DNA of 12,955 nucleotides from JAFGKM01 sp964403465 (GTDB lineage Bacteria; Ratteibacteria; UBA8468; B48-G9; JAFGKM01): assembly GCA_964403465.1 (NCBI GenBank), contig CAYOFY010000045.1:1-12955 (forward strand), written 5' to 3'. Positions 7,509-12,955 of the stretch are shown in pieces. Below the pieces are notes generated by a model, which saw nothing but the letters and a program-made list of their open reading frames with translations, had not been told where the DNA came from and did not search any database. Positions within the stretch are counted from its first letter, which is position 1. Each line of letters begins with the position of its first letter. A program made the translations under genes and the position numbers.

Positions 7509-9000
7509 TCTTCAGGATTATGAAGATGTTCTGCTCTTCTCTTGTCACGAGCAGCCGCACGTCCTTTTCACCGGATATGCTCTTTGTCACGGTCCGGTAT
7601 TCCGTGAGTCCTTTTATCTGTTTCCCGTCAATCGTCCTGATGATCATTCCGGGTGCAATACCAGCTTCCGCTGCGGCAGAACCCGGTTCAACGGAGGTCA
7701 CAATGACGCCTTCCACGTCCTTTATGCTCAGCCGCTGCTTAATTTCCGGGGTTAACGCGGAAACCCGCATGCCTCTCCAAGTCTCCTCGCCCTTTTCCGA
7801 CATCTTCGCCATCTCCTCTTCGGACGGCATCTCTCCTATGACCATGGAAAGGACTACCTCCTTATTGTCACGCCATACGACCACCGGTACTTTCTTTCCC
7901 ACGGGAGTATTTGCTACCTTCATCTGCAGATCCTGAACATCCTTGATATCCTGCCCGTCAAACTTTATGACCACATCTTCCTCGCGGATACCCGCTTTTT
8001 CCGCGGGCGTCTGGGGCATGACCTTGTTGACAAGCGCACCCTGGGTACCCTTCAGTCCGAATGATTTTGCAAGTTCTTCGTCCATCGGCTGCAGGAACAC
8101 GCCAAGGTATCCCCTTACCACGCGGCCTCTTTCCTTCAGCTGCGAAAACACCTGCCTTGCTATGTCTACCGGAATCGCAAAGCCGAGCCCTTCCGCAACC
8201 TGGGGGGATACTATGAAGGTGTTTATCCCTATCACCTCTCCGTTTATGTTGATGAGCGGACCTCCTGAATTCCCCGGATTTATTGCCGCATCCGTCTGTA
8301 TGAAATCCTCGTACTGGGTTATGCCGAACCCTGTCCTTCCCTTCGCACTTACGATTCCAACCGTCACCGTGGCGGTGAGCCCCATCGGGTTTCCGATAGC
8401 CATCACCCACTCTCCCGGTTCAATCCTGTCGGAATCCCCCAGCCGGACATAAGGCAGGGGCCTTTTCGCCTCTATCTTTATCAATGCCAGGTCAGTCTTG
8501 GGATCGGTCCCGATAACCTTCGCCTCGTACGGATGGGTATCGTCCTGCAGTTTCACCAGTATCTTGTCCACCCCGGTTATGACGTGGTTGTTGGTGATTA
8601 TGCGTCCCTCTTCGTCAACGATGAATCCGGAGCCGAGTCCCTGCTGTTTCTGCTGATACGTTTTTCTACTGTCCTGCCGTCTTTTCGGCGCTCCGAAAAA
8701 ATCCTCAAACGGTGAATTGTTAAAAAACCCCTCCATATCCCCGAACGGGTCCCAGTAGCGCATGGTGACCATCTTTTCAGTTGTTATCTGCACCACGGCC
8801 GGCTTGACCGACTTTGCAACCTGAACAAACGCATTCTGCAATGTCAGCACGCCGTTATTCTCTCCCGTAAAAATATAGGGTGTCTGATAAGCCGTCTTAT
8901 CCGCGGAAAACCTCCATGAAAACCTGAGCGTGCGGGACAGCACGCCCGCCGCAATAACACCCGCCACAATCCCCAGCACCACAAAATTTCTCCTGTTCAT
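7498..9000 (-). CDS. HtrA/DegP-type serine protease with two PDZ domains
   Basis: Predicted envelope protease/chaperone of the HtrA (DegP/DegQ) family, S1C peptidase, 500 residues. A short basic N-terminus followed by a hydrophobic stretch (FVVLGIVAGVIAAGVL, 6-21) is a signal peptide or membrane anchor, placing the rest outside the cytoplasmic membrane. The catalytic triad is complete: H139 in TNNHVI, D170 in TDLALI and S245 in NPGNSGGP. A glutamine-rich, charged loop precedes the protease domain (near 104-120). PDZ1 spans about 298-390 and PDZ2 about 405-500, ending at the C-terminus. The ATG at 9000 is chosen because GGAGGAGG lies at 9012-9005; an upstream TTG at 9051 would precede that site and adds no plausible signal peptide. 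It is first in the leftward operon and overlaps recX by 11 bases. Confidence 0.95.
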   Translation of the reverse strand: MNRRNFVVLGIVAGVIAAGVLSRTLRFSWRFSADKTAYQTPYIFTGENNGVLTLQNAFVQVAKSVKPAVVQITTEKMVTMRYWDPFGDMEGFFNNSPFEDFFGAPKRRQDSRKTYQQKQQGLGSGFIVDEEGRIITNNHVITGVDKILVKLQDDTHPYEAKVIGTDPKTDLALIKIEAKRPLPYVRLGDSDRIEPGEWVMAIGNPMGLTATVTVGIVSAKGRTGFGITQYEDFIQTDAAINPGNSGGPLININGEVIGINTFIVSPQVAEGLGFAIPVDIARQVFSQLKERGRVVRGYLGVFLQPMDEELAKSFGLKGTQGALVNKVMPQTPAEKAGIREEDVVIKFDGQDIKDVQDLQMKVANTPVGKKVPVVVWRDNKEVVLSMVIGEMPSEEEMAKMSEKGEETWRGMRVSALTPEIKQRLSIKDVEGVIVTSVEPGSAAAEAGIAPGMIIRTIDGKQIKGLTEYRTVTKSISGEKDVRLLVTREEQNIFIILKSGK

Positions 9001-9010
9001 CTTTCCTCCT

Positions 9011-9079
9011 CCTTTTCCTGAAAAGTTCAGGCATCCTTTTTGAACTGTCAATATATTAGATGCAAAAATCAGGAAAAGG
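9011..9079 (-). promoter_or_regulatory. Nested inverted repeats in the htrA leader
   Basis: Two perfect 11-base arms, CCTTTTCCTGA at 9011-9021 and TCAGGAAAAGG at 9069-9079, flank 47 bases. A second palindrome CCTGAA-AAG-TTCAGG (9018-9032) shares its outer bases with the left arm, so the two structures exclude each other. The left arm touches the htrA Shine-Dalgarno (9005-9012). If the whole stretch is transcribed, the RNA could switch between a local hairpin and a long-range stem; if not, the arms may be a DNA operator. The family of any regulator is unknown. Confidence 0.55.
9046..9051 (-). promoter_or_regulatory. Possible -35 box for the htrA operon
   Basis: A perfect TTGACA lies on the minus strand at 9051-9046, 45 bases before the htrA start. 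The bases 16 to 18 positions downstream (around 9029-9023) do not form a convincing -10 box, so this is only half a promoter. It could be a regulated promoter needing an activator, one read by another sigma factor, or a chance match. Confidence 0.3.
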
Positions 9080-9106
9080 TTTTAGTTCCCTGTGAATGAC
9101 ATGTTT

Positions 9107-10273
9107 TCAATGGGGTATCCGCACCCATCCTTTCCTGCTTGCGGATTCTTCAACGGCGTTCAAAATCTCCTGGCATCTTATCCCGTCGTAAAAGTCAGGG
9201 CTTGGATTCTCTCCCCTTGCAACCGATGTCAGAACGTCCGCTACCATGTTGACGAAGGATTCCCCGTATCCGATTATGTGTCCCGCGGGCCACCAGTTTG
9301 CGGCATAGGGATGCGAGGCGTCCGTTGCCATGACTGTCCTGAAGCCCTGGGCATACTCTGGGTCCTCGGTGCTGTAAACCTGCAGTTCGTTGAGATTTTC
9401 AAGGTTGAATGCGATACTTCCCTTGCTCCCGTTGATCTCAAACCTCTGGCCGTTCTTTCTTCCTGCCGCAAACCTTGTCGCCTCAAAAGAGCCGATTGCG
9501 CCGTTCCTGAACCTCGCGAGGAACAGGGTGGCGTCATCAACGGTGACCTTCCCTTTCTTCTCGCCCTTCTGCTTATCCTTGATTCCCGTCTCAAGCACCC
9601 CCGTTTCCTTCAGGAGAGGCCTTTCCTTTATGAAGGTTTCGCTCATCCCGGCAACCTCCTCAAATTCTCCGACAAGATACCTTGCCATATCTATAAGATG
9701 CGCGTTGAGGTCTCCGTTCACACCGCTCCCGGCAATCTCCTTCTGCAGCCGCCACACGAGCGGGAACTCCGGGTCTATTATCCAGTCCTGGAGATACACG
9801 GCGCGCATGTGGTAGATCCTGCCGAGTTTCCCGCCGGATATAAGGTTCTTTGCAAGCCCTATGGCGGGCAGTTTGCGGTAGTTGAAACATACGGCATGCC
9901 TGACGCCGTATTTCTCGGCCGCCTCAGCCATCTCGTATGCTTCCCTGATAGTCAGGGCAAGCGGCTTCTCGCAGAAGAGCGCCTTTCCCTCTTTTGCCGC
10001 TTCCACTGCGATATCCCTGTGCGTATCCTGCGGGGTTGAGATATCAACCATGTCAATGTCCTTTCTTCTCACAACTTTTCGCCAGTCGGTTTCATACTCC
10101 TGCCAGCCAAACCTTTCAGCGGCGATTTTCAGTGGCTTCTCAGCCCTTCCGCACAGGACCTTCATCACGGGCGTTACCGGCAAATCAAAGAAGAGACCGA
10201 CATCCCTGTACGCATGGGAATGCGCCTTGCCCATGAACTTGTACCCGATGAGTCCTATTCCCATCTCTTTCAT
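9107..10273 (-). CDS. Gfo/Idh/MocA family NAD(P)-dependent oxidoreductase
   Basis: Predicted cytoplasmic NAD(P)-dependent sugar or cyclitol dehydrogenase of 388 residues. The N-terminal Rossmann fold begins with IGLIGYKFMGKAHSHAY (6-22), where the last glycine of the usual pattern is kept but the middle is YKF. The conserved catalytic CEKPLAL motif is at 101-107 (K103). The second domain contains the GDLNAHLIDMARYLVG block (187-202), with D188, H192 and D195 in the usual substrate-binding positions, and a HPYAANWWPAGHIIGYGESF segment (321-340) seen in a subgroup of this family. The substrate cannot be told from sequence. The ATG at 10273 has GGAG eight bases upstream; another ATG three codons later is possible. 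It lies 52 bases downstream of recA and 106 upstream of htrA, and has no obvious pathway link to either. Confidence 0.92.
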   Translation of the reverse strand: MKEMGIGLIGYKFMGKAHSHAYRDVGLFFDLPVTPVMKVLCGRAEKPLKIAAERFGWQEYETDWRKVVRRKDIDMVDISTPQDTHRDIAVEAAKEGKALFCEKPLALTIREAYEMAEAAEKYGVRHAVCFNYRKLPAIGLAKNLISGGKLGRIYHMRAVYLQDWIIDPEFPLVWRLQKEIAGSGVNGDLNAHLIDMARYLVGEFEEVAGMSETFIKERPLLKETGVLETGIKDKQKGEKKGKVTVDDATLFLARFRNGAIGSFEATRFAAGRKNGQRFEINGSKGSIAFNLENLNELQVYSTEDPEYAQGFRTVMATDASHPYAANWWPAGHIIGYGESFVNMVADVLTSVARGENPSPDFYDGIRCQEILNAVEESASRKGWVRIPH

Positions 10274-10323
10274 TTTTTTGTCTCCTTCAGCCCCTGCTTA
10301 ATATCCGCAGGGGTGACAAAAAA
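10274..10323 (-). promoter_or_regulatory. Two-tier inverted repeat between recA and the oxidoreductase gene
   Basis: Inner arms CCCCTGC (10291-10297) and GCAGGGG (10307-10313) flank a nine-base loop. Outer arms TTTTTTGTC (10274-10282) and GACAAAAAA (10315-10323) are also perfectly complementary. In the leftward transcript the T-run comes first and the A-run last, the reverse of an intrinsic terminator. The last A-run leads straight into the start codon, and the GGAG ribosome binding site sits at the edge of the outer stem. This makes a translational control hairpin more likely than a terminator. Confidence 0.5.
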
Positions 10324-10325
10324 CG

Positions 10326-11327
10326 TCACTTTTCCGCTTTCTTGACCTTCAGTCCGGCCGCATCCCGCACTTTCAAATCAATTTCCGAATATAATTTCTC
10401 ATTCTGCTTGAGTGTCTCAACGGCATTTTCAATTCCCTGCCCGACGGAATCGCCTCCGTACTGAAAGTACGCGCCCTTCTTCTCAATTATCTTGTACTGC
10501 AATGCCGCATTTATCAGGGAACTCTCCCTGGATATCCCTCTTCCGTAGTACATGTCCAGTTCCGCCTCTTTGAACGGCGGCGCAACCTTGTTCTTGACCA
10601 CCTTGACCCTCACCCTGTTGCCGACGATTTCCTGTCCGCTCTTTATGCTCTCTATCCTCCGGACGTCCAGGCGCACCGAAGCATAGAACTTCAGCGCCCT
10701 TCCTCCCGGAGTGGTCTCGGGATTTCCGAAAAATACGCCTATCTTCTCCCTCAACTGATTGATGAAGATGGCGGATGTCTGCGATTTGCTTATGTATCCG
10801 GTTAGTTTCCTCAGCGCCTGGGACATCAGCCGCGCCTGCAGGCCCATTATGCTTTCGCCCATCTCCCCTTCAAGTTCGGCCTTGGGAACAAGGGCAGCGA
10901 CGGAATCTATTATGATGACATCTATGGCATTGCTTCTGATAAGCGACTCGGTAATCTCAAGCGCCTGTTCACCGGTATCGGGCTGGCTGATGAGCATATC
11001 CTCCAGCTTGACGCCCAGTTTCCTGGCGTATCCCGGGTCAAGCGCGTGTTCGGCGTCTATGAAAGCCGCCTGGCCTCCGGCTTTCTGCGCTTCGGCCAGA
11101 ATATGAAGGGCAAGCGTCGTCTTGCCGGACGACTCGGGCCCGAAAATCTCGGTGACCCTTCCGCGCGGGATTCCTCCCGTTCCCAGGGCAATATCCAGGG
11201 AGATGGCGCCGGTTGAAATGACGGGAACATCCACAGCCGTCTTTTCGCCCAGCCGCATTATGGCGCCCTTGCCGAACTCCTTCTCTATCTGACCGATTGC
11301 TATGTCCAACGCCTTTTCCTTGTCCAT
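10326..11327 (-). CDS. recA: RecA recombinase
   Basis: ATP-dependent DNA strand-exchange protein and SOS co-protease. The 333 residues are near the short end of normal. Walker A is GPESSGKTT at 63-71, the Walker B strand IDVIIIDSVAAL lies at 135-146, and loop 2 with INQLREKIGVFFGNPETTPGG spans 189-209. The DNA-binding and ATPase core is intact. The C-terminal tail is short and ends in a basic KVKKAEK, lacking the acidic tail that tempers E. coli RecA. The ATG at 11327 is preceded by a GGAGGG-type site (CGGAGGGAAAAGA before the ATG). It has its own promoter at 11388-11417 with a palindrome at the expected transcription start, as expected for damage-inducible control. Confidence 0.98.
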   Translation of the reverse strand: MDKEKALDIAIGQIEKEFGKGAIMRLGEKTAVDVPVISTGAISLDIALGTGGIPRGRVTEIFGPESSGKTTLALHILAEAQKAGGQAAFIDAEHALDPGYARKLGVKLEDMLISQPDTGEQALEITESLIRSNAIDVIIIDSVAALVPKAELEGEMGESIMGLQARLMSQALRKLTGYISKSQTSAIFINQLREKIGVFFGNPETTPGGRALKFYASVRLDVRRIESIKSGQEIVGNRVRVKVVKNKVAPPFKEAELDMYYGRGISRESSLINAALQYKIIEKKGAYFQYGGDSVGQGIENAVETLKQNEKLYSEIDLKVRDAAGLKVKKAEK

Positions 11328-11366
11328 TCTTTTCCCTCCGTCGTTTTGTTTTTCAATTTAAGATTT

Positions 11367-11379
11367 CGGTTATCAACCG
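11367..11379. promoter_or_regulatory. Candidate operator palindrome at the recA transcription start
   Basis: CGGTT-ATC-AACCG forms a 13-base palindrome with perfect five-base arms just downstream of the recA -10 box. The position suits a repressor such as LexA, but the sequence does not match the E. coli (CTGT-N8-ACAG) or B. subtilis SOS box. LexA boxes vary between phyla, so a lineage-specific site is possible. Confidence 0.4.
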
Positions 11380-11387
11380 TCAGAAAG

Positions 11388-11417
11388 AATATACCATATA
11401 CCCGGACAATCAGTCAA
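11388..11417 (-). promoter_or_regulatory. recA promoter
   Basis: On the minus strand TTGACT (11417-11412), an 18-base spacer and TATATT (11393-11388) each match five of six consensus bases. A TGG immediately before the -10 gives an extended -10 element. Transcription would start near 11381, leaving a leader of about 54 bases. Confidence 0.65.
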
Positions 11418-11436
11418 AATAATTATGGATATATGG

Positions 11437-11465
11437 TTGACAGAATTAAAGAGGAGTGATTTAAT
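11437..11465 (+). promoter_or_regulatory. Promoter of the OPT-like membrane protein gene
   Basis: A perfect TTGACA at 11437-11442, a 17-base spacer and TTTAAT at 11460-11465 (five of six bases) point right. Transcription would begin near 11472, about 27 bases before the ATG at 11499. Its -35 lies 19 bases from the -35 of the divergent recA promoter. Confidence 0.65.
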
Positions 11466-11498
11466 AGATTGGCTTCGTAATTCGGCATATTTATTCAA

Positions 11499-12955
11499 AT
11501 GAAAAGAGCGTTTATCACAGGTATTATTTTCTCAATCGCGCTAAGTATCCTTGACCCGTTTTTGATTAATACGCAGGCGGTGGGGCTCACCTCCGACTTT
11601 CTTGCGGCAGGTGCGTATTTCTTCCTTTTCATAGCGATAATTGTCACCGGCATATTATCGTTCGTTAACCGCAAATTTCTTCTTTCTTCCTCAGAACTTG
11701 TTCTTATATTCATGATGGTGTCGGCTGCATGCGTAATACCCAGCTGGGGAGTCATCGGCAACCTTTTCCCGGCGATAGCCGGGGTTAATTATTTTGAATT
11801 TTCGCCTGATGCATGCGCCGGCTCCCTCCTCAACAGGATGGGCCCCTGGATTCTCAACACGAACCGGCAGGCGGTAGCTTTCTTCTATGAGAGCAGGCCC
11901 GTCAATGCCCCTGTATACTATCTTTCATGGTTAAAGCCCCTGCTGTTCTGGCTCGGGCTCATCCTCACCTTTACCTTTCTCAGCATCTGCCTCGCCGTCA
12001 TGCTCAGGAAACAATGGGTGGAAAACGAACGGTTGACCTTCCCGCTTGCCGTAATGCCCCTGGAGGTCACGAGGAAACATTCCGAAAAGGAGCGTTTGCC
12101 GTCCATCTTCAAGAATCCTCTCATGTGGGCTGGATTCATCCTGGCATTTGTCCTCGTATCACTGAACGGTCTTACGTGTTTTCTGCCAACCTTCAGGATA
12201 AATTTTGCTCGCCTCATACCCATCTTCAGGCGCACTGATGACCTGGTATTCCTGTTCAGTTTTACCATTATCGCTTTTGCCTATCTCCTGCCTGTAAATA
12301 TCGCCTTTTCTCTTTTCATTTTCCATATTCTGGCAAAGATACAGACAGGCGTAAGCAACATGTCCGGATATTCGCTGCCCGGAGGCAACGAGGTTTTCGG
12401 AGGCAGTTCCGCCGCCACTTCCTTCCAGGGGGGCGGCGCGATGATAACCCTCTTTCTGTATATCATCTTTCTTTCAAGGCGGCATCTGGCTGATATCTTC
12501 CTTAAAGCGGCTGGCATAAGGGAGGAGATTGACGACAGCAGCGAGATGCTTTCTTACAAGACTTGTTTCTTGGGATGGATAATTTCAGTACTTATCCTTT
12601 CGGGATTTCTGCGCTGCATGGGAATGCCCTTATTTGTCATAATGCTGTTCATTTTCTTTATCCATGTCGTGTTCGTTTCCCTCGGGAAAATTATTGCCCA
12701 GGCAGGGATAGGTTTTGCCAGGCCTCAGTGCACCCCTCCTGACTTTACGGCATACACGCTGCCTCCGGGATTGATTGGCCCATACGGCTATTCATCTCTC
12801 GGCATGCAGTACGTATGGTCAGCGGATATACGAACCACGGTGCTGTCGTCCACGCTTAACGCCCTCAAGATGAACGAACGCAGGAACATGGCACCCCGTA
12901 TCATTTTCTGGGGAATAATATCGTCTGTCGTTGTGGCATACATCATCTCCGCGAT
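11499..12955 (+). CDS. Partial polytopic membrane protein, DUF6785/DUF6784-like (OPT-related)
   Basis: An open frame from ATG at 11499 runs without a stop to the right edge: 485 codons, with the C-terminus missing. About ten hydrophobic segments are visible, near residues 5-27, 35-56, 68-90, 146-168, 208-230, 250-278, 312-326, 355-372, 377-400 and 468-485. The cytoplasmic-looking motif KQWVENERLTFPLAVMPLEV follows the fourth segment, and a glycine/serine-rich loop lies at 289-313. This arrangement recalls the large DUF6785/DUF6784 proteins, which I associate with the oligopeptide-transporter (OPT) fold; that name is from memory. The substrate is unknown. An in-frame TAA at 11478 limits the start, and ATG 11499 is the first start codon after it, yet no Shine-Dalgarno precedes it. 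A strong promoter lies just upstream, divergent from recA. Confidence 0.82.
   Translation, partial: MKRAFITGIIFSIALSILDPFLINTQAVGLTSDFLAAGAYFFLFIAIIVTGILSFVNRKFLLSSSELVLIFMMVSAACVIPSWGVIGNLFPAIAGVNYFEFSPDACAGSLLNRMGPWILNTNRQAVAFFYESRPVNAPVYYLSWLKPLLFWLGLILTFTFLSICLAVMLRKQWVENERLTFPLAVMPLEVTRKHSEKERLPSIFKNPLMWAGFILAFVLVSLNGLTCFLPTFRINFARLIPIFRRTDDLVFLFSFTIIAFAYLLPVNIAFSLFIFHILAKIQTGVSNMSGYSLPGGNEVFGGSSAATSFQGGGAMITLFLYIIFLSRRHLADIFLKAAGIREEIDDSSEMLSYKTCFLGWIISVLILSGFLRCMGMPLFVIMLFIFFIHVVFVSLGKIIAQAGIGFARPQCTPPDFTAYTLPPGLIGPYGYSSLGMQYVWSADIRTTVLSSTLNALKMNERRNMAPRIIFWGIISSVVVAYIISA

Noticed and set aside
9001..9051. TTG start of htrA at 9051
   Set aside because: It coincides with a TTGACA box, would place the GGAGGAGG site inside the coding region, and puts 17 unlikely residues before the signal-anchor sequence starting at 9000.
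9053..9096. Extracytoplasmic-function sigma promoter (GGAACT ... TCTAA) upstream of htrA
   Set aside because: GGAACT is present on the minus strand, but the TCTAA element is about 23 bases further, too far for the usual 15-17 base spacing.
9092..10039. Long plus-strand open frame opposite the oxidoreductase gene
   Set aside because: It is antisense to a clear Gfo/Idh/MocA gene, has no ribosome binding site, and its product (rich in Cys, Pro and Arg) resembles no family I know.
10291..10313. Intrinsic terminator after recA
   Set aside because: The CCCCTGC/GCAGGGG stem is good, but no T-run follows it in the direction of transcription; the T-run precedes it.
11495..12517. Three minus-strand open frames opposite the membrane protein gene
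   Set aside because: They lie antisense to the continuous, strongly hydrophobic plus-strand frame from 11499, and show no motifs or start signals.
1..12955. CRISPR array, tRNA or rRNA gene, insertion sequence, prophage or defence island
   Set aside because: No regularly spaced direct repeats, cloverleaf or rRNA sequence, transposase, integrase or phage genes were found; all sizeable frames are accounted for by cellular genes.

Overview
The window reads as a dense, ordinary-composition bacterial chromosome segment, probably from an uncultured candidate-phylum bacterium. The lineage guess (Omnitrophota, Ratteibacteria or a neighbour) rests on two things recalled from memory: a large OPT-like membrane protein resembling the DUF6785/DUF6784 group, and an interspersed palindrome of the 'CGTCATTGCGAGG ... 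GTGGCAATCTCG' type. It is weak and was not tested. Nothing here is a phage, an insertion sequence, a CRISPR array or a recognisable defence system. No gene-free stretch exceeds about 170 bases.

Layout. (1) At 1-150 a truncated minus-strand gene (first 17 codons only) faces away from a plus-strand operon. Their two good sigma70-type promoters lie on top of each other. (2) At 151-3108 the plus-strand operon encodes an M16 zinc peptidase, the biotin transporter BioY and aspartate-semialdehyde dehydrogenase (Asd). An interspersed palindromic repeat sits between the first two genes. (3) At 3136-9000 a tightly overlapping minus-strand operon reads htrA - recX - alaS - sigma factor - apt, and every junction overlaps by 4 to 14 bases. 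(4) At 9107-11327, also on the minus strand, recA is followed by a Gfo/Idh/MocA oxidoreductase. (5) At 11328-11498 a divergent control region carries back-to-back promoters for recA and for (6) the membrane protein gene from 11499 that runs off the right edge.

How the genes fit together. The order recA, recX, alaS is the classic arrangement known from E. coli. Here an oxidoreductase gene and a periplasmic-type protease gene (htrA) lie between recA and recX. The htrA operon joins envelope protein quality control, RecA modulation, tRNA charging, adenine salvage and a divergent alternative sigma factor in one coupled unit. The left operon joins a processing-type peptidase with Asd, a pairing also seen in the Bacillus subtilis mlpA/ymxG - asd - dapA region, plus vitamin uptake.

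The most notable signals are the sigma factor with substitutions at promoter-reading residues, the overlapping divergent promoters at the left edge, long inverted repeats next to the ribosome binding sites of htrA and of the oxidoreductase gene, and the palindrome-bearing recA/membrane-protein divergent promoter region. All functional statements are inferred from sequence motifs recognised by eye; no searches were run.
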